DNA of 51,215 nt from an uncultured Gammaproteobacteria bacterium (GTDB lineage Bacteria; Pseudomonadota; Gammaproteobacteria; Steroidobacterales; UBA11654), in contig CACJRN010000001.1 of the NCBI GenBank assembly GCA_902595845.1, positions 83,111 to 134,325 on the forward strand, read 5' to 3'. The notes below the pieces were generated by a model that was given only the letters and a program-made list of their open reading frames with translations, was not told the DNA's origin and did no database searches. Of this stretch, positions 9,289 through 18,041 are shown piece by piece. The stretch's first letter is position 1. Every line of letters starts with the position of its first letter. The position numbers were made by a program, and so were the translations under genes.

Positions 9289-11370
9289 ATGAAGGCACTG
9301 CAATATTATCTATCATGTCTATTCATCGGACTGCTGTCACAAAGCGTAATTTCAGATGAGCCAGATCCTTATCTTTGGTTAGAAGAAGTTGAGGGCAAGA
9401 GATCATTGGCTTGGGTTGAGGAACAGAATCAAGAGACATTTTCTCGATATACCCAGTCAAATGCATTCAATGAGCAATATCAGAAAATCAAGACAGAGCT
9501 CAATGATGAGGAAAGAATCCCAAGCGCCTACTATCAGAATGGTGAGATGTATAATTTTTGGAGAGATGCGGAGAATGTCAGAGGCGTTTGGAGGAAAACT
9601 TCATTTGAATCGTATCTAGAAGATCAGCCCGTTTGGGAAAATATCCTTGATATTGATCAACTCGCAGAGAGTGAGGGAATCAATTGGCTCTTTAGGGGAG
9701 CAGATTGTCTTGCACCAGAATATAAACGCTGCCTGATAAGGCTCTCTGATGGCGGAACCGATGCAGTCACAATACGTGAGTTTGATCTGAATGAAAAAAA
9801 ATTTGTAAAAGATGGGTTTAATACTTATCCATCAAAGCAAAATGCATCTTGGGTCAATGAGAATCAGATTTTGATAGGGGCAGATTTTGGTGAAGGATCG
9901 ATGAATGAGTCAGGTTACCCGATGCAGGTTAAGTTATGGAACCGAGGAGAGGCTCTAGATGGGTCGAAAATCTTCTTCTCAGGATCCTATGAAAAAATAT
10001 TTAGTTTCCCATTTGTCAGCATCAGACCGGATGGTAAGTACTATGGAATCATTGAAGGGCCAACGTTTTTCACAAAAGTATTGCATCTATTTGACGGTGA
10101 AAAACTCATAAAAATCGATCTTCCATTGATGATTGACATCCATGGATTCTTTAAAGATTCGCTTATCTTAACCATACAAGAGGACTGGGGAGTCTTTAAA
10201 TCAGGATCTTTGTTGGAGGTCAATGTCAATTCCGCTTTGACCAATAGCATCGATGAGAAAGATGTCACAGTTATTTTTGAGCCTGATGGTAAACGCTTTA
10301 TATCTGGAGTAAGCATTGGCAAGAATCAGTTAATGGTCAGTATGCTCGAAAACGTCAATGGAAAAATCACAAGATATATGAAAAATGATGATGGTTGGGA
10401 TTCCATGGATATTGAGGGATTTCAAAATTCAACGATGAATATTTATGGGCAGGATGCATGGTCAGATAATGCCTTCATATCTGTTTCAAATTTCCTCGAA
10501 CCATCCAGTATTTTTCATGCTTCTGATGGCGCTGATTATAAAAAAATTAAATCCAGAAAAAACTCGATTGATCCTGAAAAGTATAGAGTGGAACAAAATT
10601 TTGTTTCTTCTGCTGATGGAACTTCAATCCCATATTTTCTTATTTCAAGAAAAGACTTGGAGTTAGATGGAGACAATCCAACCATTCTATATGGTTACGG
10701 AGGCTTTCAAATCTCAAAACCACCAGCATATTTGGGGGGCTCAATCGCAGAATACTGGCTTGATGCAGGCGGTGTTTATGTCGTTTCGAATATTCGTGGC
10801 GGGGGAGAGTTCGGGCCTGAATGGCATCAATCTGCCCTCAAGGAGAATCGTCAAAGAGCCTATGATGACTTCATTACCATTGCCATTGATTTGATTGAGA
10901 AGGGGGTTACATCCCCAGAACACCTTGGGATTGAAGGCAGATCAAATGGTGGATTGCTAGTCGGTGCCACTTTTACCCAAAGACCTGATTTATTCAATGC
11001 CGTGATATGCGGCGTACCCTTATTAGACATGTATCGTTATGACAAATTATTGGCCGGTGCTTCATGGGTCGACGAATATGGAGATCCTGATAATCCTGAA
11101 GAGTGGGAGTTCATCAGTAAGTACTCGCCATATCAGAACTTAAAAGAGGGCACTGAATATCCCGAGGTATTCTTCTACACCTCAACAAAAGATGATCGAG
11201 TTCACCCTGGTCATGCAAGAAAAATGGCAAAGAAGATGACTGATTTGGGATCGACAGTCGTTTATTATGAGAATACAGAAGGAGGGCATGCTGGAACTTC
11301 AAATATAGATCAGTTTTCCTTTCTCTTGGCTTTACAGCTTGCCTATTTGAAAGACAAGCTGATGAATTAA
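9289..11370 (+). CDS. Prolyl oligopeptidase family serine peptidase (S9A), exported
   Basis: 693 aa from the ATG at 9289, preceded by GAGAGGTG at 7-nt spacing and starting the signal peptide MKALQYYLSCLFIGLLSQSVIS. A longer in-frame reading from 9193 runs through the previous gene and is rejected. The mature protein starts DPYLWLEEVEG, typical of POP. A propeller fills residues about 60-420, followed by the hydrolase domain with Ser552 (GRSNGGLLVG), Asp635/636 (KDDRVHPGHA) and His667 (GGHAG). It likely cleaves proline-containing peptides taken into the periplasm, working with the adjacent S9 enzyme. Confidence 0.92.
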   Translation: MKALQYYLSCLFIGLLSQSVISDEPDPYLWLEEVEGKRSLAWVEEQNQETFSRYTQSNAFNEQYQKIKTELNDEERIPSAYYQNGEMYNFWRDAENVRGVWRKTSFESYLEDQPVWENILDIDQLAESEGINWLFRGADCLAPEYKRCLIRLSDGGTDAVTIREFDLNEKKFVKDGFNTYPSKQNASWVNENQILIGADFGEGSMNESGYPMQVKLWNRGEALDGSKIFFSGSYEKIFSFPFVSIRPDGKYYGIIEGPTFFTKVLHLFDGEKLIKIDLPLMIDIHGFFKDSLILTIQEDWGVFKSGSLLEVNVNSALTNSIDEKDVTVIFEPDGKRFISGVSIGKNQLMVSMLENVNGKITRYMKNDDGWDSMDIEGFQNSTMNIYGQDAWSDNAFISVSNFLEPSSIFHASDGADYKKIKSRKNSIDPEKYRVEQNFVSSADGTSIPYFLISRKDLELDGDNPTILYGYGGFQISKPPAYLGGSIAEYWLDAGGVYVVSNIRGGGEFGPEWHQSALKENRQRAYDDFITIAIDLIEKGVTSPEHLGIEGRSNGGLLVGATFTQRPDLFNAVICGVPLLDMYRYDKLLAGASWVDEYGDPDNPEEWEFISKYSPYQNLKEGTEYPEVFFYTSTKDDRVHPGHARKMAKKMTDLGSTVVYYENTEGGHAGTSNIDQFSFLLALQLAYLKDKLMN

Positions 11371-11385
11371 TTACCGAGCAAAATT

Positions 11386-12579
11386 ATGGAAAAAGATATA
11401 GATATTATTGTTTATGGTGCAACCGGTTTTACTGGAAAGCTTTGTGTTGAATACCTTGCATCTGAAGAGCGACCCACGAAATGGGCAATTGCTGGAAGAA
11501 ATCAAGACAAATTGAAAAAAGTAGCTGATGAATTATGTCCGGATATAGAAATTCTAATCGCTGATTCAGAAGATGAAGATGCTCTTGATCAATTGACCCA
11601 AAGAACAAAAGTCGTCTTATCGACTGCAGGACCATTTCATCGATACGGATCAAAACTGGTCGCATCATGTGTAAAAAATAATACCCATTATGTCGATATT
11701 ACTGGAGAGAATTTTTGGGTTAAGGGACTCATTGATAAGCATCATGAAGAAGCATCAAGAAAAGGCATTAGAATTATTCCATCCTGTGGATATGATTCCA
11801 TACCGTCAGATTTGGGCAGTTTTTATTGTGTGCAATCTATGAATAAACCCGTCAAGCGAATAGAAGCCTTTCATTCTTTTAAGGGAGAAGCATCGGGTGG
11901 TACTTTAGAAACGATGTTTTCACTTGCCGATCTTGATTTGGGTAAATCCATATTTGACCCCTTCTTACTCAATCCTGAAGACTCTGTTTCTGATGAACAG
12001 AGAAAGCTGAGCAAAGATAAAACAGGCGTGCTTAAGCAGGATGCAATCAATGGTTGGTCAGGGCCTTTTATCATGGCAGCAGCCAATACAAGAGTTGTCA
12101 GGCGAAGTGCGGCCTTGTATGAACAGAAAGAAGAAGCTTATGGACCAGATTTTACATATCAGGAATTTACATATCATAAGAAAAAAACGGGTGCTTATAT
12201 GGCTTTGGCTTTTTTAGCAATGTTTGGGTTGGTACTGATGACACCGCTGAGAAAGATTGTGAGACCATTGATGAGAAAGCCTGGCGAAGGCCCTTCGAAA
12301 GAGGTCAGAGAAAATGGATGGTTCAGTGCAACCTATAAAGCCTTTGCTGAGGATAGATCGGTTTCTATTTTTAAAATGCATGGCAAGGGCGATCCTGGAT
12401 ATAAGATCACGTCATTATTGGTGACTGAATCGGCATTGACTTTGGTTGAGAATGAACAAGATCTCCCTGGCGGTACTGGTTATGGTGGGATTCTCACAAG
12501 TGCATCAGGTCTTGGCGGAGCTTTGATTTCGAGATTGAAAAATGCTGGCATTGTTTTTGAAGAAAGCATGCAGAACTGA
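11386..12579 (+). CDS. Saccharopine dehydrogenase-like NADP-binding oxidoreductase (trans-acting enoyl reductase-like, COG3268)
   Basis: 397 aa. The N-terminal Rossmann motif is DIIVYGATGFTGKLCVEYLA, followed by AGRNQDKL and STAGPFHRYGSKLVASCVKNNTHYVDITGE, all typical of the saccharopine-dehydrogenase-like group that includes mycobacterial trans-acting enoyl reductases. A hydrophobic segment (GAYMALAFLAMFGLVLM, residues about 269-285) may associate with the membrane. It starts 15 nt after the peptidase stop and is followed 16 nt later by haloalkane dehalogenase. The substrate is unknown; reduction of a lipid or acyl intermediate is an inference from the family, and lysine metabolism is unlikely. 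Confidence 0.8.
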   Translation: MEKDIDIIVYGATGFTGKLCVEYLASEERPTKWAIAGRNQDKLKKVADELCPDIEILIADSEDEDALDQLTQRTKVVLSTAGPFHRYGSKLVASCVKNNTHYVDITGENFWVKGLIDKHHEEASRKGIRIIPSCGYDSIPSDLGSFYCVQSMNKPVKRIEAFHSFKGEASGGTLETMFSLADLDLGKSIFDPFLLNPEDSVSDEQRKLSKDKTGVLKQDAINGWSGPFIMAAANTRVVRRSAALYEQKEEAYGPDFTYQEFTYHKKKTGAYMALAFLAMFGLVLMTPLRKIVRPLMRKPGEGPSKEVRENGWFSATYKAFAEDRSVSIFKMHGKGDPGYKITSLLVTESALTLVENEQDLPGGTGYGGILTSASGLGGALISRLKNAGIVFEESMQN

Positions 12580-12595
12580 GGTATTTACAAAAAAA

Positions 12596-13681
12596 ATGAA
12601 AATACTCAGAACACCGGATGAAAGATTTGAAAAAATTAAGGGTTATCCTTTTGAGCCGCACTACACAATTATTACAACCGGTGATGGCTCGGAACTTCGT
12701 ATTCATCATATTGATGAAGGACCCAAAGATGGACCCATTTTACTGGCCATGCATGGACAGCCTGTTTGGAGCTATCTTTACTCAAGAATGATTCCATTCT
12801 TAAATTCTGCTGGCATAAGAGTCATTGCCCCTGATCTACCAGGTTATGGAAAATCTGACAAACCTGCCGCAAGAGAAGATTACAGTTATCAGAGGCAAGT
12901 GGATTGGATGGGACAATGGTTGAGTGAGAATGACTTGTCTGACATTACTTTTTTTGGTCAAGATTGGGGAGGGCTCATCGGCCTAAGAATGGTCGCACAA
13001 GACCCAGATCGCTTCATAAAGGTTTCCATTGGAAACACGGGTCTGCCATATAATCCAAATGTGCCACAGGAAATCATCGATGAAATAAAAGCATTCAGAG
13101 CAAGCGATGAAAAACTGACCATGATGGGGATGGCAAAAGAAGTGAGAAAGATGGATGGCAAGAGTTTGTCTGAAGAGAGATCATGGAAAACACATCCTGC
13201 ACTTAAGTTCATGTATTGGCAGAAGTTCTGTTGGGACACAGAAAATCTACCCATCGGTCTTCTAAACTCCTTTTCAATGGAGAAACGATCAAAAATTTCT
13301 TTATCAATAGAATATTTATTCCATCGAATCGGTTTGGATGGGTTTTCGCCTTTTACTACTGATTTGGTGAAAGCATATGATGCCCCATTTCCTGATCCCA
13401 CCTACAAAATGGGACCAAGAGCAATGCCCAGTCAGGTTCCAATGATTCCAGATGCCTCATTGGAAGCACAAAGAATGGCGAGAGAGTTTTTTGCCACATC
13501 GAATAAACCATTTTTATCCGTATTTGCAGGGAACGATCCAGTAACGAATGGCATTGAGAAAGATGTGCTTAGAATGGCACCCAGTGCCAGGAGTGCACCT
13601 CACATCGGAGGAGGTCATTTTTACCAATGGACCAGACCTGAGAAACTTTCAGGAATATTGGCAGATTTTATCAAGGAATGA
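12596..13681 (+). CDS. Haloalkane dehalogenase-like alpha/beta hydrolase (HLD-I type)
   Basis: 361 aa from the ATG at 12596 (GAGGT about 13 nt upstream); a longer frame from 12542 overlaps the previous gene. The oxyanion motif HGQPVWSYLYSRMIP matches the dehalogenase HGEPTWSYLYRKM pattern. The nucleophile is Asp123 in FFGQDWGG with halide-binding Trp124 beside it, the same positions as D124/W125 of Xanthobacter DhlA. The catalytic His is in GGGHFYQW. The second halide-binding Trp in the cap cannot be fixed by eye. It would hydrolyse halogenated alkanes to alcohols; other hydrolase activity is possible. A 4-nt ATGA overlap couples it to the following membrane-protein gene. Confidence 0.83.
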   Translation: MKILRTPDERFEKIKGYPFEPHYTIITTGDGSELRIHHIDEGPKDGPILLAMHGQPVWSYLYSRMIPFLNSAGIRVIAPDLPGYGKSDKPAAREDYSYQRQVDWMGQWLSENDLSDITFFGQDWGGLIGLRMVAQDPDRFIKVSIGNTGLPYNPNVPQEIIDEIKAFRASDEKLTMMGMAKEVRKMDGKSLSEERSWKTHPALKFMYWQKFCWDTENLPIGLLNSFSMEKRSKISLSIEYLFHRIGLDGFSPFTTDLVKAYDAPFPDPTYKMGPRAMPSQVPMIPDASLEAQRMAREFFATSNKPFLSVFAGNDPVTNGIEKDVLRMAPSARSAPHIGGGHFYQWTRPEKLSGILADFIKE

Positions 13682-14058
13682 ATGTGGTTAATGGGCTTAG
13701 AATAATCGCTGGTCTCATAGGCTTTTTATTTTTTATCTCTGGCTTGCAGTGGATTATAAACCCATATGAAATTTCTGATTCGCTCGGCATGCCATTATTA
13801 TCTGGTCTTGGATTGAGCACACAAATTGGAGACATGGGAAGTTTCTTTATCACCGTTGGGGCCATGACACTCATAGGGGTTTATACAAAAATCAGCCATT
13901 GGTTTTATGCGCCCTCGATGCTTTTATTGGTTGCAGCTCTATATCGAACTTTTTCCACTTTATTTTATGGCGCTCCATTTGCAACAGAGCAAATAGTTAT
14001 AGAAATCATTGTTGGAGCTTTTCTGCTCTATGTATCATCTAGAATCAGGGAAGCTTAA
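13678..14058 (+). CDS. Small four-helix membrane protein, DUF4345-like
   Basis: 126 aa with four hydrophobic segments at about 8-27, 53-72, 78-95 and 105-121, resembling DUF4345-type proteins (start helix, WIINP.., GDMGSFF.., short loops). Its ATG overlaps the dehalogenase stop as ATGA, so translation is coupled. The function is unknown. Association with the dehalogenase could mean a role in the same stress or substrate response, but nothing in the sequence shows it. Confidence 0.65.
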   Translation: MNVVNGLRIIAGLIGFLFFISGLQWIINPYEISDSLGMPLLSGLGLSTQIGDMGSFFITVGAMTLIGVYTKISHWFYAPSMLLLVAALYRTFSTLFYGAPFATEQIVIEIIVGAFLLYVSSRIREA

Positions 14059-14257
14059 ATAAGTCCTCAACTTTGCATCCAAGTGTTTTTGCAATCTTTA
14101 GAGCAAGAACGGTTGAGGGCACATAGATTCCGTTTTCAATTGCATTAATGCTCTTTCTAGACACTTCAGCACTCTCTGACAACTCCTGTTGTGTCAGATT
14201 CGCAGATCGCCTCAGTTCTTCAAGATTATTGAGCAGCTTTTTATGATTCTTGCCCAA
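14045..14257 (-). CDS. XRE-family helix-turn-helix regulator
   Basis: 70 aa, nearly all HTH_3 domain: NLEELRRSANLTQQELSESA followed by VSRKSINAIENG. The start is TTG at 14257, two bases after the stop of the upstream membrane-protein gene and behind AAAAGAGA, implying coupling; no ATG is available. It is third in an operon with two small membrane proteins, and a large dyad lies upstream of the first gene (14896-14942). Its 3' end overlaps the convergent DUF4345-like gene by 14 bp. Autoregulation of the trio is the natural guess. Confidence 0.85.
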   Translation of the reverse strand: MGKNHKKLLNNLEELRRSANLTQQELSESAEVSRKSINAIENGIYVPSTVLALKIAKTLGCKVEDLFKLP

Positions 14258-14259
14258 TT

Positions 14260-14475
14260 TTATCTCTTTTCAAATTCATCAACTGCCCTATCCAGATCTT
14301 CTGCTTCTTTGGCCTTTATGTAAGTTGAAATGGCAAGGCAGATACCAAATGCCAAAAAGAAACTAAAAACAAAATTCATTTCAAAAAAATGTAAGGGCAG
14401 AAAAATTAAAAAGAATGAAATGACACCTATGCCATCTCCATATTCTTCTCTATTTTTTATAAAAAAATTATTCAT
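14260..14475 (-). CDS. Small two-helix membrane protein in XRE operon
   Basis: 71 aa with two hydrophobic segments (about residues 17-32 and 34-50) and a charged cytoplasmic tail ending LDRAVDEFEKR. The tail matches the end of the preceding gene product (ISEAVEDFEKRE), so the two are probably related by duplication or share an interaction motif. Its ATG overlaps the upstream stop by one base (TAATG). No family is recognised with confidence. Operons pairing small membrane proteins with a short XRE regulator are known, but their role is obscure. Confidence 0.7.
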   Translation of the reverse strand: MNNFFIKNREEYGDGIGVISFFLIFLPLHFFEMNFVFSFFLAFGICLAISTYIKAKEAEDLDRAVDEFEKR

Positions 14476-14873
14476 TATTCTCTTTTCTCAAAGTCCTCGA
14501 CCGCCTCACTGATTTCCTCGCTTTCTCTCGGATAGAGGTAGCCTGCTATTATTTGACCGGCTCCAATAGCGGCAACCAAGGCTCCAACACCGATTAAGAT
14601 GTCTCCAAGAAAGAAAACACCAAAAAGAATTAAACCGATGCCGACAAATAAAGTCACTACACCAGTTCTTCTGTAATCTATGGGTTTTTGTGGTTTGTCA
14701 CCGGAGTTTAATACTCTGATTAATTCTTTAATTTCTTCCGGATCGTCAATTTGTTTCGCCATCTCAAGTATGGTTTCATTCTTATTCTTATCGGATAGGT
14801 ATAGCCAAACAAATACGCCTAGAGGGATTATTATCCCTGTAAGGACTCCTAAAACAGGCACCAATTCTCCCAT
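14475..14873 (-). CDS. Membrane protein with DUF6249-like layout, first gene of XRE operon
   Basis: 132 aa. One N-terminal TM helix (residues about 5-26) is followed by a cytoplasmic stretch (NETILEMAKQIDDPEEIKELIRVL) and two C-terminal TM helices (about 70-88 and 91-112). It ends in an acidic/basic tail (EISEAVEDFEKRE) shared with the next gene. The ATG has GGAG at 6-nt spacing. The organisation resembles DUF6249 proteins that co-occur with short XRE regulators; this match is from memory of the pattern. The function is unknown. Confidence 0.68.
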   Translation of the reverse strand: MGELVPVLGVLTGIIIPLGVFVWLYLSDKNKNETILEMAKQIDDPEEIKELIRVLNSGDKPQKPIDYRRTGVVTLFVGIGLILFGVFFLGDILIGVGALVAAIGAGQIIAGYLYPRESEEISEAVEDFEKRE

Positions 14874-14895
14874 TTCTTTCTCCTACATTAATTCA

Positions 14896-14942
14896 ATGTA
14901 ACGCAAACTTACCATCATTATGATGGGAAGTAAAGGTTACAT
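14896..14942. promoter_or_regulatory. 47-bp nested dyad upstream of the XRE operon
   Basis: The inner part (14907-14931) has 12-base arms ACTTACCATCAT and ATGATGGGAAGT around one central base, with a single mismatched pair. Four unpaired bases on each side lead to outer arms ATGTAAC (14896-14902) and GTTACAT (14936-14942), exactly symmetric about base 14919. It lies 23 bp before the first start codon of the membrane/XRE operon. Two-turn symmetry suggests an operator for two dimers, most simply the XRE protein. No T-run follows on either strand, which argues against a terminator. Confidence 0.6.
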
Positions 14943-14958
14943 ATGATATTTTTACGAC

Positions 14959-17007
14959 TCAGAATTGTCTGCTTAGATAAAACCTGATTTGTCTCGGCTC
15001 AAATATGTGGTAATGGATATCCTCATAGCCACCCAGTGGCTCTCCTGCCAAGCGAGAGGCATAGAAATAATCAATGTCATGGTCGTTAGAATCGAAGATA
15101 TTTAGAATGTCTAATTGAACCTGCCAGTCAGCCATCGACCAACCGAGTGCGAGATTCGCATAGGTCGAGCCGTCTGATTTAATGGTTCCATCTTCAACCA
15201 GTGGAACTTCTCCAAAATATCTAAAGCTTAGCGATCCAAAAAATCCACTTGGATATTCAGCAGATAAGATACCGGATGCCACATTCTTCAGTGAGCCAGG
15301 CACGCTTCTGTTCTCAAGATCCTCATCATTAAATTTTGCATTCGAATAGGCAAAATCAGCTTCCAGAGACCATATTTCATTGATTGACCATAGGTTATTG
15401 AACTCAATTCCCCAGCGCTTACTCGGCCTGTTTGCCTCGGTGGTGCCAGCATCACCAACAAATAATAATTCTGAATCAAGTTCTAGACTCCAAACAGCAA
15501 GTGACGTGTTGAGTTGTTCATTAATGAGTGCTTTGATTCCCCACTCGAATCCAGTTGATTTAACAAGCGGATCTGCAGGTGATGATTTCTCTCCTGTTAT
15601 TGGATCTCTAAAGGTAATGACACCTCTGGCATCATTTGAATGAAAACCATTTCCGTAACTGAAGTACATTTCATTGTTGTCAGAAAATGCATAAGCAATG
15701 CTCGCTTTAGGACTCAGGATAAAATCTGAATCATCATCCGCTTGATCATAATCTTTTGATTTGACTTTAAACTTATAAGCATCGGCTCTCAGTCCCAATA
15801 CAGCTCTCCAGTTTGTTTTTAGATCAAAAGACATTTCATAAAATGAACTGATACTAGATTCATCCACCTGATCTTCTCTGATTGTTCCTGTAATCTCTCG
15901 ATCCCTTGATCGATATAGCCCAACGTTATCAATTGAATCATGACGAAAATCCATACCAAAACGATGTTCAGTAAAAGATTCTGAATCACCAATCCAGAGA
16001 TTTTCATAGCTTCCACCAAAGATGGTTCTTTCATCTTTTTGTTTAAACTGATCACCACCATCTGGATCATCTAGAAAATAGGTGAAGTTGGACCAGAGAT
16101 CCAGTTCATAATCTATGATGTATGATCTCCACACGACTTGATTAGTTTTATGATCATGGTTGTACTCACTCGAAAGACTCATCCTCCGAGTCGATCCACC
16201 CAAGGTTTTATCCAATGAGCCAAAATCATCAATGAGCCCCCCGCTGATTGCTCTGCTTGGTATCTGGTCAGCAGAATTCCATTCATTGTCATAGATCATC
16301 GCTGTAATCGATCTATCACCGAGTTCATTATTGCGAGCAAATTTGAAAAAACCATTGACCTTATTCACATCTTCATCGATATCATTCCATGGGCCATCAT
16401 AGCCTTGTAACTCTAGAGCGCCTGTGATGACTTCTGACTCTCTCTCTGTGCTGCCCATGACCAGTATTCGATTGTATCCATTTTCACCCAATCCAGCCTT
16501 GATAGACTGATTATCCAGTTGATCAATGGTCTGAATATGCACACCACCAGCCGATGAAAAATCTCCAATTTCAGAGTGATAGGGGCCTTTAACGAAAGAC
16601 ATTTCTTCGATGATCTCTGGTATTAAAAAGTTGATATCTGTATATCCTTGCCCATGCCCATGACTTCTCATATTCACTGGCATTCCATCAATCCAGGTTG
16701 CGAAGTCTGTTCCATGATCAAGATTAAAGCCTCTGAGATAGAGCTGATTGGACTTACCAGACCCACTGTGTTGTGTAACGATCAGACCTGGAACAGCTTC
16801 TAGAATATCACCAGGCCTTTGGAGTGGTCTTTTGTAAATATCAACTTGGCCGATCACTCCTTCAGAGGCGCTTCTAGCCTCACCAACTAGAACTTTCTTC
16901 CGCCCAGTAACAGTGATTTCTTCCAGTGTCTCATCGACATGAGAAGAAGAGATGTTAGGAGCGATTAATATGAAAAATGCGAGAAGAGCAAAATAATAAT
17001 GATTCAA
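14959..17007 (-). CDS. TonB-dependent outer-membrane receptor
   Basis: 682 aa. The start is TTG at 17007, preceded by AAAGGA at 7-8 nt, and gives a signal peptide (NHYYFALLAFFILIAPNISS). A TonB-box-like LEEITVTGRKK follows, then the plug (GDILEAVPGLIVTQHSGSGK and DGMPVNMRSHGHGQGYTD) and a 22-strand-type barrel ending in an aromatic residue (FYLSRQF). The ligand is unknown. The His-containing SHGHGQ segment in the plug is typical of this receptor subgroup and need not mean metal binding. It lies downstream of and in the same direction as the betaine operon but has its own promoter. Confidence 0.9.
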   Translation of the reverse strand: MNHYYFALLAFFILIAPNISSSHVDETLEEITVTGRKKVLVGEARSASEGVIGQVDIYKRPLQRPGDILEAVPGLIVTQHSGSGKSNQLYLRGFNLDHGTDFATWIDGMPVNMRSHGHGQGYTDINFLIPEIIEEMSFVKGPYHSEIGDFSSAGGVHIQTIDQLDNQSIKAGLGENGYNRILVMGSTERESEVITGALELQGYDGPWNDIDEDVNKVNGFFKFARNNELGDRSITAMIYDNEWNSADQIPSRAISGGLIDDFGSLDKTLGGSTRRMSLSSEYNHDHKTNQVVWRSYIIDYELDLWSNFTYFLDDPDGGDQFKQKDERTIFGGSYENLWIGDSESFTEHRFGMDFRHDSIDNVGLYRSRDREITGTIREDQVDESSISSFYEMSFDLKTNWRAVLGLRADAYKFKVKSKDYDQADDDSDFILSPKASIAYAFSDNNEMYFSYGNGFHSNDARGVITFRDPITGEKSSPADPLVKSTGFEWGIKALINEQLNTSLAVWSLELDSELLFVGDAGTTEANRPSKRWGIEFNNLWSINEIWSLEADFAYSNAKFNDEDLENRSVPGSLKNVASGILSAEYPSGFFGSLSFRYFGEVPLVEDGTIKSDGSTYANLALGWSMADWQVQLDILNIFDSNDHDIDYFYASRLAGEPLGGYEDIHYHIFEPRQIRFYLSRQF

Positions 17008-17067
17008 TTGTAGTTCCTTTATTCAAAAAGATTTGTGATTTCTATTACTCAAGTTCCCCATTCTAGG

Positions 17068-17101
17068 TGATGCATTATATTCAAAGAAATAACTCTGTCT
17101 A
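17068..17101 (-). promoter_or_regulatory. Sigma70-type promoter of the TonB receptor gene
   Basis: Reading leftward, TAGACA (17101-17096; one mismatch to TTGACA), a 16-bp spacer and a perfect TATAAT (17079-17074) lie about 65 bp upstream of the receptor start. This is the best-matching promoter seen in the window. It indicates that the receptor is transcribed separately from the betaine genes upstream of it. Confidence 0.65.
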
Positions 17102-17144
17102 GATCGAATTTACATAGGTAATGAGTTATCTGATTGAGTACAGA

Positions 17145-17993
17145 TTAATTGAGCGAAGAAATTGTGTCAGTACGCCATTTTTCGGTTGTCTCAATCTGGT
17201 TAAAGCAGTAAATATGATAGCCAGCAAGATTACTTGTATTGATATCATTCTGCTCAGTGATATCTCTAAGTAAATCATTTGGATTATAAATACTAGATTT
17301 CATCAGCTCAGTTGCAACTTGTGATTTTTTTCGTAAGAAACGTAATGAATCTCCAACACCTATCCTAAGAGAAGTTTTTAGAAGTCGACCTCGCTCTATT
17401 ACACCAGGCAAACCAACCCAAACGGGAAGTTGTATGCCTTTCTTATGAATCTGAGTCATCCAATCATTCAGAATTTCCGCATCAAAACACATTTGAGTAA
17501 CGATAAAGTCTGCAAGATCTTTTTTCTCATCAAGGGCCTCCATCAGAACTTCATCGCTTACATCCGGATGTCCTTCAGGATGTGCAGCCATGCCAATTTT
17601 GTTCAAATTATGCCCAAGCTTCTTTAGTGCTCTGAGAAGATCTGAGGCGTTCTTAAAATCACCCATTGGTTCAGGCCTGTCTCCACCGGGAACAAAAATA
17701 CTCTTAATGCCCAGCTGATCGAGTTTTTTTATGATCACCTCAAGGTGTTTTTCACCACTGACACATTTCGATGCAATATGAGGAGTGACTTTAAAGCCCT
17801 TTCCAATTAGTTTTTCACTGAGATCCAAGGTTTCATCCACTCCTTTTGTAGGTGAGCAGGTTACTGCTAAATACATGTCTGAGGGGAGAGGGTCTACTTT
17901 ATCTTCTATACCTGGAACAGGAATAATTTCCATATAGGATTTTTCGAGGTCTTCCTTAATTCGTTTAGCAGTGGCGTCTGATATTTCTTTCAT
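17145..17993 (-). CDS. Methylenetetrahydrofolate reductase family protein (MetF-like)
   Basis: 282 aa in the MetF FAD/TIM-barrel family: LAVTCSPTKGVDETLDLSEKL near the start, IFVPGGDRPEPMGDF, then ADFIVTQMCFDAEILNDW (the FAD-barrel motif) and LPVWVGLPG. The C-terminal segment YHIYCFNQIETTEKWR matches the FNQVEAT-W ending of the family. Length is close to bacterial MetF. As last gene of an operon with MttB, corrinoid protein and a GcvT-domain flavoprotein, it more likely oxidises methyl-THF to methylene-THF in methyl catabolism than serves methionine synthesis. That direction is an inference from context. Confidence 0.87.
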   Translation of the reverse strand: MKEISDATAKRIKEDLEKSYMEIIPVPGIEDKVDPLPSDMYLAVTCSPTKGVDETLDLSEKLIGKGFKVTPHIASKCVSGEKHLEVIIKKLDQLGIKSIFVPGGDRPEPMGDFKNASDLLRALKKLGHNLNKIGMAAHPEGHPDVSDEVLMEALDEKKDLADFIVTQMCFDAEILNDWMTQIHKKGIQLPVWVGLPGVIERGRLLKTSLRIGVGDSLRFLRKKSQVATELMKSSIYNPNDLLRDITEQNDINTSNLAGYHIYCFNQIETTEKWRTDTISSLN

Positions 17994-18041
17994 GTTTTTA
18001 ACTATTCGGATTCATCAGTAATCGATTTTTTGATCACTAAA

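Noticed and set aside
17089-17129. Inverted repeat ATAACTC/GAGTTAT as terminator of the betaine operon
   Set aside because: Seven-bp arms with a 27-base loop and no T-run; it also overlaps the receptor promoter.
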